Assembly (NCBI GenBank): GCA_030685235.1
Contig: MU839111.1
Location: forward strand, 248,001-312,000
Origin: Copromyces sp. CBS 386.78
Taxonomy: Eukaryota; Ascomycota; Sordariomycetes; Sordariales; Sordariaceae
Direction of reading: 5' to 3'
Length of the DNA stretch: 64,000 bases
In this document: piece after piece, positions 48,635-58,485 of the stretch
How positions within the stretch are numbered: the stretch's first letter is position 1
How the letters are laid out: each line of letters starts with the position of its first letter
Program-made: the position numbers and the translations under genes
Notes under the pieces: model-generated
What the model was told of the DNA's origin: nothing
Databases searched by the model: none
Seen by the model: the letters and a program-made list of their open reading frames with translations, nothing else

Positions 48635-49165
48635 TCTTCCTGCGGCGACCGCTACCATGAGCAGCATCAACAATGACAGCGAAACAAGGGAGCAACAACA
48701 AGATCAAGATTTACGACAACACAACAAGGGCTTCAATCATGGATCTGTTAGGTATGGACATCCATCATTTTCATTATAGCGAAACCGTCGACCCCTTTCT
48801 TTGTGTACTGTTGATAACGCCAAACTAGAATGCGACCGACCAAAGGGGCACTCCCAACTCCGAGCTTGCATAAAGCAAAGAAATGGAAATGAAAGTACCC
48901 AACCTCCGCCAAAGGACCATGCAACTCCAACCAACGCCGAAAGCGAATGTCTAACCCATGTTCCAGCTCCCAGATCGCAAGTACGAGAAAGCAGAAAGGG
49001 CCACCACGTGACCACGAGTCCAAGACCAAAACTCCAGACGAGCGAGCCAGAATATGACCGCCTAGGAAATCGCGATGCCAGAAGAGAGTGACAAGATGCT
49101 TGTTGAGGTCGTCGTTATCCTTCGTGTACGAAGGCGCACCGGTGGTCGTGCTTCGCGTCGAGATT

Positions 49166-49281
49166 CTGTAACGGCACATACAGGTATCGTCAACAACCAT
49201 TCCAACTCCCAAGTTCCAATTCCAAGCTTGGAGAGGGCCGAGGACTTGATGAAGGACGGGAAAACAAAGCATCCGACTCAC
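49166..49281 (-). other. 3'-UTR intron touching the stop codon (49.9-kb gene)
   Basis: TAG at 49282-49284 is followed directly by GTGAGT. The acceptor is TTACAG before AATCTCG. The branch-like TTGACGATAC is shared with the intron of the 51.5-kb gene. Confidence 0.6.
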
Positions 49282-49941
49282 CTAGATCTCGCCAAGGTCG
49301 GCACCACCACCCTCACTGGCAGTAGCGTAACCATCGCCGGCCTCAGCAGCGGCATGCATGTCAGCGATGGCACTGGATACTCTCTCCATGGCGACATCGA
49401 CACTATCGCGGTTGGAATCACCGGCCTCGGCCTGGGCAGCAGCAGCGGCCGCAGCCTTCTGCCTCGCGGTCAGACGGGGCTGACGAGCAGCAGCCCTCTT
49501 CTTCGCAGGAGTGTCTTCCTCATCCGCAGCAGCCTCAGCGGCACTGCGCTTGATACCCAAAGCAGACAAAGACTTGGACGGAGTCTTAGGAGCTATGCCA
49601 TCATCAACAGAAAGCTTGGCCATGGCAGAAGTACCGGGGGTTGACAAAGCGGCGGCGTTCTTGGGCGGGCGACCGCGTGCTCTCTTCTTCACGGGAGTAG
49701 CGCCATCACCAGCGTCAGCGCTATCAGCGCCAACAGCATACTTGACGCGGAAGCGACGCCACATCTCCTTGCAGGACTTGGGGTCTTTCAGGCCGGCAGC
49801 AGCGGCGGCTTTCTCCCAGTTGGCGTCGATGGGGGAGTTGAGATTCTCGAGGACGGCATACAGTAGCCTGCTCTCTGCTGGGGTGAGGCTTTGGCCGCGC
49901 AGGGCGGCGGGGCCTTCGGCTGCAGCTGCTTTGGGAGGCAT
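49282..49941 (-). CDS. Myb-like/AT-hook nuclear protein (intronless subfamily)
   Basis: The product is about 219 residues from the MPPKAAAA start at 49941. An upstream in-frame Met is excluded because a 5'-UTR intron (49970-50070; GTAGGT donor, CTAAC branch site, CACAG acceptor) cuts the open frame. The Myb-like domain holds LYAVLENLNSPIDANWEKAA and SCKEMWRRFRVKY. Next come an AT-hook core (RARGRPPKN), TPSKS, a basic patch (GIKRSAAEA), DTPAKKRAAARQPRLTARQK and an Ala-rich helix. The end is DLGEI followed by TAG. The stop codon is immediately followed by GTGAGT, the donor of a 3'-UTR intron (49166-49281, TTACAG acceptor). An architectural chromatin or DNA-binding role is inferred from the domain mix. 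It shares promoter sequence with the genes at 51.5, 53.8 and 58.5 kb. Confidence 0.8.
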   Translation of the reverse strand: MPPKAAAAEGPAALRGQSLTPAESRLLYAVLENLNSPIDANWEKAAAAAGLKDPKSCKEMWRRFRVKYAVGADSADAGDGATPVKKRARGRPPKNAAALSTPGTSAMAKLSVDDGIAPKTPSKSLSALGIKRSAAEAAADEEDTPAKKRAAARQPRLTARQKAAAAAAAQAEAGDSNRDSVDVAMERVSSAIADMHAAAEAGDGYATASEGGGADLGEI

Positions 49942-50325
49942 AATGAAGATTGGTGGGCTGGATCTGGATCTGTGGGAGGGAGGGGGGTGGTTAGTTTCTT
50001 GTCGGCAGGCCAGGTACGAGGCAGGCAAAATGTTGATGAGCTACGGCTCAGCTTGGTCGAGGTGACCTACCGTGGGGTGATGCGAATGGTGGGTTTGTGA
50101 TCTTTGGGGCGAGTTCACTTTGAGCTTGGAGGCGTCCCGTCAGCGACGAGAGAGATTTTGGTAGTTGGCGCCTGAGTAAGGTATAAATCAAAGGCAGTCC
50201 TATCCGGTTGGTAGTCGACGGAGAAGCTGGCCGAGTTGCTGTGTGGGAAAAGAAGAGTGTCCTAACAAGGAAAAAAACACGAAAGAACAGGTACCGTACT
50301 GGAAGCCCGGGGTGTGTGGAACCGA

Positions 50326-50550
50326 ACGAACCGTTGCCAACGGGAGGGAAAACACAATACGTCATTCGGAAAAACTACGGCACGCTTACGAGAAGCCTTG
50401 AGACCTATTCAGCGTGATCGGGCACTCTATCGCTACAGGTCATCGAGATAAACGTCCCCTTTATTAGCTAATGGGCAAAGTCTCTTGCAAAAGTCACAGG
50501 CATATAGGAGCACTCGGCAAAGGTACTGCACATATTTGGTTCCTGCAGAA
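50326..50550 (-). promoter_or_regulatory. duplicated promoter block, copy upstream of the 49.9-kb gene
   Basis: This matches blocks at 51,919-52,120, 54,430-54,735 and (inverted) 57,600-57,925. Recognisable landmarks are GAACCGTTGCC, CGTCATTCGGAAAAACT, CAGCGTGATC, GATAAACG and a CCAAT-like TTAGCTAATGGGC, then ATAGGAGCACTCGGCAA. This copy is the most diverged: the GTCACGC/GCGTGAC inverted pair has become GTCATTC/GCGTGAT. Its location upstream of each related gene, in matching orientation, suggests a shared control region that was copied with the genes. Confidence 0.6.
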
Positions 50551-50884
50551 AACCTTTGGCTGATATATTTCAAGACACCAAAGATAGTGCGATTGACGGG
50601 ATACCCCCTTCGAGAATCTTTTAATGACCAGCTTGGAACTACTTCTCATCTTTTCAAGCACAGCAACAAGAAGACGCTGATGATATCTACTACCTAGCTA
50701 TATGCTTCTTGTCACCAGGAATACGACGAGGATACCTCCATATACACCAAAGGTGCCAGCCCGACCGTTGAAACTGATCTCCATTTACCTGACCCAGAGT
50801 CCAAACCGAAGCCGATAACGCCAGACGAATATGCGGTTGACTAAAAACGCCGATTCCCTCCAACGCCTGTATACCATGAGGATT

Positions 50885-51017
50885 CTGTAACAGCCTATAT
50901 CGGTAGCGTCAGCAACCATTCAAATTTCCGATATCCAACTTCCAGCTTCCCACTCCCAAGCTTGAAGAGAACCAAGGACTCAAACGAAAGGAAAGAAAAC
51001 AAAACAACCGAACTCAC
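50885..51017 (-). other. 3'-UTR intron of the 51.5-kb gene
   Basis: A GTGAGT donor lies five bases after the stop, with a TTACAG acceptor. The intron body is clearly homologous to that of the 49.9-kb gene (GTTTTGTTTTC, AAGCTTGG, GGTTGCTGACG). Confidence 0.6.
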
Positions 51018-51022
51018 CTCGA

Positions 51023-51514
51023 CTAGATCTCGCCGTCATCGACGCCACCCTCAGCAGCAGTAGCGTAACCATCGTCGGCCGCAACAGCCGCAGCCGCCGC
51101 CGCAGCCGCCGCCGCAGCAGCCTCCGCCTCCCTCTTCATCTTAGCAGTCATACGCGGCTTTCTCGGGGTAGCAGCCTTCTTCTTGGCCGGGCTCTCTTCC
51201 ATGACCGCGCCGTCGGCATCGGCATCGGCGGCAGTACGTTTCTTCGGGGTAAAGCCAGTGATGGTGCCATCTCCTCCTGAGGTAGAGGTGGCGTCAGGGT
51301 TGCCAAGGTCGTACTTTTTCTTGAGTTGGCGGTACATCTCCTTGTAGGAGTTGGGCTTGAGGCCGGCACTCGCGGCGGCGCCCTCCATGTTGATCTCGAG
51401 GGGGGCGGTGAGGTTGGAGAGAGCAGAAAAGAGGACGTTGCACTCGCTGTTGCTGAGGGGTTGGCCGCGGAGGACGCAGGCCGAGTCACTGGTGGCGACG
51501 AATCTGGGAGGCAT
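51023..51514 (-). CDS. short Myb-like family protein without the helix-1/2 Trp
   Basis: The product is 163 residues. The domain reads CNVLFSALSNLTAPLEIN, then MEGAAASAGL where relatives have W-(E/D) at this position, then SYKEMYRQLKKKYDLG. The usual AT-hook is missing. Instead TPKKRTAADADADG leads to EESPAKKKAATPRKPRMTAK and a 13-residue poly-Ala run, and the protein ends DDGEI. A 5'-UTR intron is at 51530-51590 (GTAAGT donor, CACAG acceptor). A 3'-UTR intron starts five bases after the stop (50885-51017). Coding length is much reduced, mostly by loss of the middle region. It may still bind DNA through its basic part, but loss of the core Trp suggests weakened domain packing. Confidence 0.75.
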   Translation of the reverse strand: MPPRFVATSDSACVLRGQPLSNSECNVLFSALSNLTAPLEINMEGAAASAGLKPNSYKEMYRQLKKKYDLGNPDATSTSGGDGTITGFTPKKRTAADADADGAVMEESPAKKKAATPRKPRMTAKMKREAEAAAAAAAAAAAAVAADDGYATAAEGGVDDGEI

Positions 51515-51918
51515 TTTTGGTGGATGGAACTGTGGTTGTGTTATTGATTAATGTCTTTGTGGTTAGACAAGATCCGCGTGGTGGACTTACGTATGGGTAA
51601 GGCAAATGGTGGGTTTGAAAGCTTCGTGGTGATCAATGACTGAGGTAAACAAGCACCTTAATCTTGGGTCAAAATGAATCCTGCCAGCGACGAGAAAGAA
51701 GATGTCAGTCAGTGCCCGAAGGTATAATGGGAACAACGCTGCTGCGATGGGGAAGGGAAGCTCACAACGAGTAGCCTGGTAATCACCGGCTAAACTTCCA
51801 AAGTTGTTGCTGGAGAAAAAAAAAAGAAAAAAAAAGAAGAGTGTCCCGAGGATGGGAAAAACAAGTGGGACAGAAAGGCGAACGAGTGAGTACCTGGGAG
51901 GGGCCAGGCCACCAGGGG

Positions 51919-52120
51919 TGGAACCGTTACCAGTGGGAGGGAGAGAAACAAACACGTCACGCTCGGAAAAACGTCACTTGCGAGAATCTACTGACACAAT
52001 TTGGCGTGACCACTTAGGTACCGACCTTAGGTGCCTACCCCTAGCGGTCGTCTCAAAAAACGCCCCCTCGTTAGCCAATGGGGAACGCTCTGTGGAAAAG
52101 CAGCAAGCATCAGATATGTG
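51919..52120 (-). promoter_or_regulatory. duplicated promoter block, copy upstream of the 51.5-kb gene
   Basis: Landmarks are GAACCGTTACC, the inverted repeat pair GTCACGC (51956-51962) and GCGTGAC (52004-52010), CTACCCCTA, AAACGCC and a CCAAT box in TTAGCCAATGGGG. The ATAGGAGGACTCGGCAACG element that follows directly in other copies is displaced to about 52,290-52,309 here, by an insertion that ends in a T-rich run at 52,195-52,220. Confidence 0.6.
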
Positions 52121-52911
52121 AGAATTGGAAGGTACCTACGTTCTGTTTTGAAATCCCATTGGCAGAGGAGTTAACGGAGCCTGGTACGCCACTTTTCTTT
52201 TTCTTTTTCTTTTTTTTTGTTCCTAGGTCCTTGAGCTGTGTCAAGCGGCCAACCAGGCATTTTCACAGTCACTGATTCCCATCATGTCACATAGGAGGAC
52301 TCGGCAACGTTATTTTGCATAATCCACGAAGAGAGACCAGGAGCATTTGATTCCTGCAAAAAGCCTTTGACGACCGTAACTAAGTTCAGACGGAAGGCTA
52401 TCTAGATGTATGTGTCTACCTAAGGTAGTACCAACGACGCCAAAGACGCCTGCCCCATTGTGACCAACCTCCTGGTGGTGACCACAGAAAAGTCCAAGAC
52501 CATGCCAAAAGCGCCAGAAATGTGTCATTTATCCTCTTGAACGCCTGTATACCAGGAAAGACCCGCAAGTGAAAGCAACATATCCGCCTATATAGCACCT
52601 GATCGCCTAACTCCAACAACACCGAAACCAAGCCCAAATCCCAAATCCCAATCAGAAAGCCATGTTATTACAAAAACCAAGCTCCAGAAGTTCTAGTTGA
52701 GAACGCAGAACATCAAGAAACCGATTGGAAGCAATGGGGAAAACGAAATGTTGAAGTTGATGATGCGGTTCCGGCAGGAAGTGGTAGTCGGGTTTGATGA
52801 GGCAAGCCTGATGTCTGTGCAAGCAGCGGCGTCAGCGACCTCTTTGATCAAGGTAGTGTACGTTTTCAACATACAGTGGCAAAGTAGGAGGAGGAGACCT
52901 TACCTAGAAAC

Positions 52912-53778
52912 TCAAATCTCGCAAGCATTAGTGAAAACATCCACCTCAGCCCGGGAAGGAGAGGAGACACCATCGTCACCCTCCAGGATAGCATCGATGC
53001 TATCAACAGAGGCCGCGCGACCAGCATCAGCAACGTCAGCATCCTGGTTCTCGGGCTCAGCCTCATGCTCATGGTCATAAAAATATGCTGACTCGGCCGC
53101 AAGAGCCTCAGCAGCAGCCGCCTCGGCAGCAGCCGCCTCAGCAGCCGCCGCAGCAGCCGCCGCAGCCTCCCTCTTCTGTTTAGCCGTAACACGAGGCTTG
53201 CGAGTGACCGGCTTCTTCTTCGCCGGAGTCTCCTCCTCCATGGTGATAGCATCCGCGTCAGCCTGCTCAGCGGCAGTGCGCTTCTTGGACGAAACGGTGT
53301 TGCCAGCGAAAGTGGACTTGGAGGGGGTGTCAGGTGTCTCGGTGGCAGCGTCTCCGACAGAGAGCGCGTCCATTCCGGCAGGGACACCAGGGGTCAGAGG
53401 AGACGGGCCACCGCTGTCGACCATGGTGATGGCATCGGCTTTCTTGGAGGAGCGACCGCGGCCGCGAGCACCGCCACCGGGCGTCTTCTTCGGGGTAGCA
53501 ACGGGCTCGCCGCTATCGTCTTCAGCAGGAGTGGGCACCTGCTTGTTCGCGCCAACGCTGTCGATGTTGACCTTCTTCTTCAGAGTGGGCCACATCTTCT
53601 TGAAAGAGCCGATGGTATAGCCGGAAGCAGCGGCGGCTGCGTCTACGTCCGTCTGGAGAGGCGCGGTGAGGCCGGTGAGAACGCCGCAGATCATCTTCAA
53701 GTCACTGGGGGTTAGGGGGACACCGTTGATTGTGTAAACGGCTTCTCCTCCAGCAGCAGCAGCGGGCTTGGGAGGCAT
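52912..53778 (-). CDS. Myb-like/AT-hook-like nuclear protein
   Basis: The product is 288 residues. The domain reads LKMICGVLTGLTAPLQ, then TDVDAAAAASGY in place of the usual W-(E/D), then SFKKMWPTLKKKVNI. The basic segment GGGARGRGRSSKKADAI stands where relatives have RGRPPK. TPDTPSKSTFAG, SSKKRTAAEQAD, EEETPAKKKPVTRKPRVTAK and a long Ala/Glu helix follow. The C-terminal part is acidic and ends NACEI. A 3'-UTR intron donor (GTAAGG) starts eight bases after the TGA. A 5'-UTR intron donor (GTAAGT) is near 53,990 with a CACCAG acceptor just before the leader CAAACCTCCC. The same core-Trp loss occurs in the 51.5-kb gene, so these two may be sister copies. Confidence 0.78.
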   Translation of the reverse strand: MPPKPAAAAGGEAVYTINGVPLTPSDLKMICGVLTGLTAPLQTDVDAAAAASGYTIGSFKKMWPTLKKKVNIDSVGANKQVPTPAEDDSGEPVATPKKTPGGGARGRGRSSKKADAITMVDSGGPSPLTPGVPAGMDALSVGDAATETPDTPSKSTFAGNTVSSKKRTAAEQADADAITMEEETPAKKKPVTRKPRVTAKQKREAAAAAAAAAEAAAAEAAAAEALAAESAYFYDHEHEAEPENQDADVADAGRAASVDSIDAILEGDDGVSSPSRAEVDVFTNACEI

Positions 53779-54429
53779 TTTGAGGGAGGTTTGCTGGTGC
53801 GAAAAAGATCAGCTTGTGATCAACAGATTGAGTGATGGGTTCCATCAATTCAACGTGGTGTGATAATTGGGACCATGAGCGCAACAGAGAATCAGATTCC
53901 ACTCGAGCGGCTCGTGAGGTCATGGAGGCGCATGGTAGTAGACAATTAGGGGTAGTTTCCATGAGGTCCAACTCAAATGGATCAACTTACCGTCAAGGAA
54001 TGAACGTGAGATTTCAGTGACGACCGTGAAGACGATCGTGGGCAACGAGGAAATCTTGGGGGCGCGATGAGCTCCTGTCTGCGACGTGGAAGCACTTGTC
54101 AGAGAGATCATATCTTAAAGCAGAATGAAGACCAGACCACAGCGCCGCCACCAGGAAGAAGCACCAGAAAGCAGAAAGCAGTTGGCCTGGTGGGCGCGAC
54201 TCATGGAAGAAGACGACGGTGATTTACTCACAAGAAGCTTTAGGTACCTATGTAGAGGTAGAAACGAAGACCGGCAAGCAGAGGGCAGGCAAATTCGAGG
54301 TTGTGGTACGTCGAAACGAAGAAGCAGTTGATTGTTTTTTTTTTCGCGGCAGGGAAGAGAAATTATTCGTGACCAGAAGGAAAAGAAAAAGAAAGGCCAG
54401 CCAGCTCAGAGTGGATCACGTTCAATAGG

Positions 54430-54735
54430 AGGGGGGTGGGAAGCGGGAACTATAGGACGTCACGCTCGGAAAAACCTCGTTTGCGAGAATTCTTATCTCG
54501 AACAACTAATTCGGCGTGACCACCTACCCCTAAAGGTCCTCAAGATAAACGCCTTTCTTGTTAGCCAATGGGGAATGCCCCTTGGGAAAGTTGTAGCTAG
54601 CAAGATAGGAGGACTCGGCAACGGTGCCTTGCATGAAGAGGATATCCAGTGCGTGCAGAAAGTCAAGACGGCAAACTTTCGAAAAGTGCCCCCTGAAAAG
54701 TGCCCCCTGAAAAGTGCCCCCTCGTGACCATTCAT
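54430..54735 (-). promoter_or_regulatory. duplicated promoter block, copy upstream of the 53.8-kb gene
   Basis: Landmarks are GTCACGC (54459-54465), GCGTGAC (54514-54520), CCACCTACCCCTAAAGG, CCTCAAGATAAACGCC, TTAGCCAATGGGG and ATAGGAGGACTCGGCAACGG. The far end has GACGGCAAACTTTCG followed by the 14-bp repeats. It is matched in inverted orientation at 57,600-57,925, so these two copies form a long inverted pair around the 56.8-kb gene. Confidence 0.65.
54681..54722. repeat. three perfect 14-bp tandem repeats
   Basis: GAAAAGTGCCCCCT occurs at 54681-54694, 54695-54708 and 54709-54722. The inverted partner near 57,620-57,650 has a shorter version (two AAAAGTGCCC-type units), so the array grew or shrank after the duplication. 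Confidence 0.85.
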
Positions 54736-54739
54736 TCAT

Positions 54740-55820
54740 GTCACCCTCCCGGGTCAATACCCCCCACGATAGTACATGCCACACTAGACCAATGACGACT
54801 GCACTCCATTGGATTTGAATTAAGAAAGACAAGGCCGCGTACGAAACCAACACTGGCACCACTACGCCGGGTTTGTTCCAAAATGATTGCACCCAAAATG
54901 GCAATGTTTGGCCAAAAAAAAAATCAATATCCTGCCGGCGAAGCATCTCTGTATGTAGTAGGTACCTATTGAATTTTCCTGTGGTTTCTGCCCTGGAAAC
55001 GACGATAGCAGGTAGAAACAGTCACAGGTATAACTGTGGGGAAAACTGTTTTGTGTTGTTGCCTAGCAGGTAAGTACCTGTATATAGTAGGTAGGTATAT
55101 AGCAGGTAGGTATGCGAATGGAATTTCATCCGACCTCCGGTTATAGCGAACTCATAGATTTTTTTTTGGTTGAACGCTCAATTACCTCAAAGATTTTTTT
55201 GGCTAGGAAACGTGACAAAACAAAAAGGACGTTAATGACAGCCACTAAGCTTTTCAAGGTTGTAGAGGGATGAGAAGGAAAACACCCCAAGAGTACCTAG
55301 GAAATGTCCATCTACTAGAATAAAGACCGCCATTGATGAAGTACCTGCACCTATTTTCTAGTGACCAAGGAATACGCAGAGTTGAAGATTAATTTGAGTA
55401 CGCCAAACAAATAGTTATAACCAACTACCCGACGATGCCCATTTCCATTCCTCTCGAACGCCTTCCTGTATAGCCAAGAGCCCTTAATGAAAGTATGGAA
55501 CACCTGTTGATGCGACTCCGACCGCTCATCCAACGTCCTGGACGCCTATTCTAACCCAGACCCCAAGGAAACCGAACTCCAAAAGTGCAAGACCACACCC
55601 AAAGAAGAAGTGCGAGATGTGGGAGTTGAGAGACATGACACGTCTTCCAAGTGACTGGGAGCTATATAGGATCGTTTTGTAAAGAAAGAACTTGAAGAAA
55701 TTAGTCGTCGGATTCTTGATCGGTAGTTGGACCTGTCAAGGACAGAATACGTTAGTGCCTAGACAAATTCACTTTGCGACAGACAAAGAATATTAAAAGG
55801 AAGAGATGAAGACATATCAC
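54740..55820. other. intergenic, GTAGGTA-rich
   Basis: The stretch 54,955-55,115 has scattered GTAGGTA(C/T) words (for example AGTAGGTAGGTATATAGCAG at 55,086-55,105). The last part is probably the 3'-UTR exon of the 56.8-kb gene: a GACAG acceptor near 55,733 matches the donor at 55,824. No independent gene is visible. Confidence 0.45.
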
Positions 55821-55861
55821 ATACCTCTCAATCGCTCAGAGTGACCGTAGCGCTACCATCA

Positions 55862-56845
55862 TCAAATGAAGGCAGCAGTATCATCCTCGGCCTCACCCTG
55901 CTCCTGACCCTCCATGGTGCCCTCCATGGTGGTATCATCACCGGCGGCTTCACCGGAGGCACCGACAGTAGCACCAGCGGGGTCAAGGCCAAAGAGAGGA
56001 GGAGAACCCAGCTTCGAGAACGAGGAACCAACCATGACCATCTGGGCAGCAGCAGCTGCAACAGCATTCTTAGCAGCAGCGATGACCTCACCAGCTAGAA
56101 TATCCGCCTTCTCAACAGCCGCGAAGCCCTCACCAGCTGCAATAGCCTGCTCACCAGCTTCAACGGCCTGCTTAGCAGCAGAAACAGCAGCCTTGGCCTC
56201 AAAAGCCCTGGCTTGGGCAGTGGCAACAGTGGCCGCAGATTCACGCCTCTGTTTGGCGGTCATGCGCGGCGGCTTGCGCGCAGAGACAGTCTTCTTCTTG
56301 GCCGGAGTGTCGTCAGAAGAATTGGCCTCGGCAGCGTTGCGCTTCTTACCCGAGGCGAGGGTGGTGCTAGACTTCGACGGGGTGTCAGGCTGCTCGTTGT
56401 CGGCGAAGGTGTCGGTCATGGTGAGGTTGGCCATGCCGGGCGTAGAGGTAGTTGTGCCCTCGTCGGCGGCGGCGGCGGCGGGCTTCTTCTTCCTGGAGAC
56501 GGGGGTCTTCTTGACGGGAGTCTCCACGGCAGTAGTATCGCCTTCAGCAGCACCAGAACCGCCGTCAGTATCACCAGACATGGAAGCGACACTACCGACG
56601 ACAGTGGTGGTGGGCTTCGTGCCCTTGGGATCGGGAAGATTGTACTTCTTGCGGAAGTTGCGATACATCACCATGAAGGATCTGCGGTCCTTCATGCCCG
56701 ACGACTTGGCGGCACGGTCCCAGTCGGCTTCGAGGGGCGCCACGAGGTTTTCCATGATTGCGAAAAGGATTTTAAGGTCGCTTTCGGTGGGCTTTTGGCC
56801 ATGGATGGTGACGCTAATGTCGAGTTCACCGGGTTTGGCGGGCAT
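55862..56845 (-). CDS. largest Myb-like nuclear protein of the cluster
   Basis: The product is 327 residues. The domain reads LKILFAIMENLVAPLEADW, then DRAAKSSGMKDRRSF and YRNFRKKYNLPDP, with the core Trp kept. ETPVKKTPVSRKKKPAA replaces the AT-hook. Then come PDTPSKSSTTLASGKKR, DTPAKKKTVSARKPP, RMTAKQRRE and a long Ala/Glu helix with three near repeats of the E-A-x-x-A type. The C-terminus is Gly/Glu-rich. Unlike its relatives it ends AAFI, not x-E-I. A GTATGT donor lies 37 bases after the TGA, so a 3'-UTR intron is again present. The start MPAKPGELDI is preceded by a 5'-UTR intron (GTGAGT donor near 56,998). The gene lies between the inverted repeat arms and keeps the minus orientation. Confidence 0.78.
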   Translation of the reverse strand: MPAKPGELDISVTIHGQKPTESDLKILFAIMENLVAPLEADWDRAAKSSGMKDRRSFMVMYRNFRKKYNLPDPKGTKPTTTVVGSVASMSGDTDGGSGAAEGDTTAVETPVKKTPVSRKKKPAAAAADEGTTTSTPGMANLTMTDTFADNEQPDTPSKSSTTLASGKKRNAAEANSSDDTPAKKKTVSARKPPRMTAKQRRESAATVATAQARAFEAKAAVSAAKQAVEAGEQAIAAGEGFAAVEKADILAGEVIAAAKNAVAAAAAQMVMVGSSFSKLGSPPLFGLDPAGATVGASGEAAGDDTTMEGTMEGQEQGEAEDDTAAFI

Positions 56846-57599
56846 GGTTGCTGGATTATTGGCGTTCGAGTTGTCTAGCGCTCAGAGAGAACTTGTTAGA
56901 AGGCACCTGAAGACAATCCTGCCGCAAGAAGGACTGAGAGATCGAGGTAAGTGGCCACGTGGGTAGAGCCAGTAGAGAAGAGAACATAGTGTACTCACAA
57001 GATCAGGAAGTTATTGGCGAGTGTCTTAGCAGAGCAAGACCAAGAATAAGCCTGAAGCCGTTGGACGCTGAAGCGAGAATTGTAAGTTTTGGGTGACAAA
57101 GATAAAGTTTCCCGTAAGCGAGGCGGAGGAAACAAAAGAATCAACAGCCCAAGCACAAGTGGAGGTAGAGGCTAAGCGTGGACCGTAACTGGATCAGTAT
57201 GAGGGGAGCTACAAGAAAACCAAATGTCACGCTTGGGTACTGTGCAATGGGCACCTAGAGCACCGGCTTGTACCAACTCGCCAATCCTAGCAAGAACAAG
57301 AGGTATTCCTCCGAGCATTCCCTGGTCACGGTCCTGTCCAGGAACAACCAAATACCAGGTATAACTAGCTTCCAGCCCTTCAAATCCGGTACCGGGTACC
57401 AAGTGTCCCACCCGATGAACCGGCACTAGACTGCTATTCCGGCAGGGTATAGACTTTGCCTCCAGCTTCAAACGCAATCCTTCTGGGAGTGGACCCGAGG
57501 TGCCGCGGTGCCTGGCTTATCTTTGTTACTTGGAGTGCCGGCCGTGGAGTACGCCATCCTCGGGCCGGTGTAGAAGTTCCTGGCCCCGGCCGCGGCGGG

Positions 57600-57925
57600 A
57601 GGGGGCACCAATGCATGGTCACGAGGGGGCACTTTTGGGCACTTTTCGAAAGTTTGTCGTCCGAACTCGACTAGCCGAAGGCTTTGTCGTCTGAACCTGC
57701 AGGAACTGGATGCCTCTATCCTGCAAGATACCGTGCAAGTATCCTCCTATATCTTGCGATTCCTCCGGATAGGCTTCCTATTGGCCAACAAGAGGAAGTT
57801 TATCTTGAGGACCTCTAAGGGTAGGTGACCAAGTGGTCACACGGCTATTGTTCGAGGAGAGGGTTGTCGCAAGCAAACCTGAGCTTTCCCGGCCGTGACG
57901 TCTTGGGTTTTCCGCCTCCCATTGG
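57600..57925 (+). promoter_or_regulatory. inverted copy of the promoter block, upstream of the 58.5-kb gene
   Basis: Read on the minus strand this matches 54,430-54,735: ACAAACTTTCGAAAAGTGCC, GATATAGGAGGATACTTGCA, TTGGCCAATAGG, GAGGTCCTCAAGATAAAC, CACCTACCCTTAGAGG and TGTTCGAGGAG. Because it is inverted it points to the plus-strand gene at 58,486, so the block keeps its orientation relative to the gene it precedes. GTCAC (57,836-57,840) and GTGACG (57,895-57,900) correspond to the inverted pair. Confidence 0.6.
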
Positions 57926-58485
57926 CAACAAATCCACTCCCGGTCCCGGACTTCCACCACTTGGCCGTTCTTCCGTTGTCTTCCTCCTCGTCAAGGCACT
58001 CTTCTTCCTCCAAGCAACAACTTGTGAGCAGCTTCGTCATCAGTCACCACTCGCTGCCTTCAGTCAAGCCTTGCTTTGAGCGCAACACTTCGCCAACAAT
58101 TTCTTTTTCTTGTTACTTTCTCGCCTCCTCCTCCATCGGCATTGCCCGCCTTGATACTTTCCTCGCGCATATTCCCTTCCAATTTCGGTATGTATTGACG
58201 CCTTGATTCTGTCTTCAGGCAATGACTGACAGTGCCTCCTCCGAGGCTCATAGGATCACGCCAGGATCAAGATTGCCGCCGCTCCGACCAACTGTCGCGC
58301 ACAATCATCGCAGGAAAATTACCTCTGCCACTCAAGCGTAAGTTGCTCATTCTGACTTGGATCTCAATGGCATCACCTTTCTTTACTCACGCCCATTCCC
58401 TTCCATCATCTTGTTACTCTCCAATTCCTGCACAAGAGACTAACACTTCCCCGCCACCAGAACTCCATCAGGAACTCAAGTCAAG

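Noticed and set aside
48341..48673. minus-strand frame with a seven-residue repeat (ETLADAE)
   Set aside because: It is produced by the 21-bp minisatellite, with no start context or neighbouring exon.
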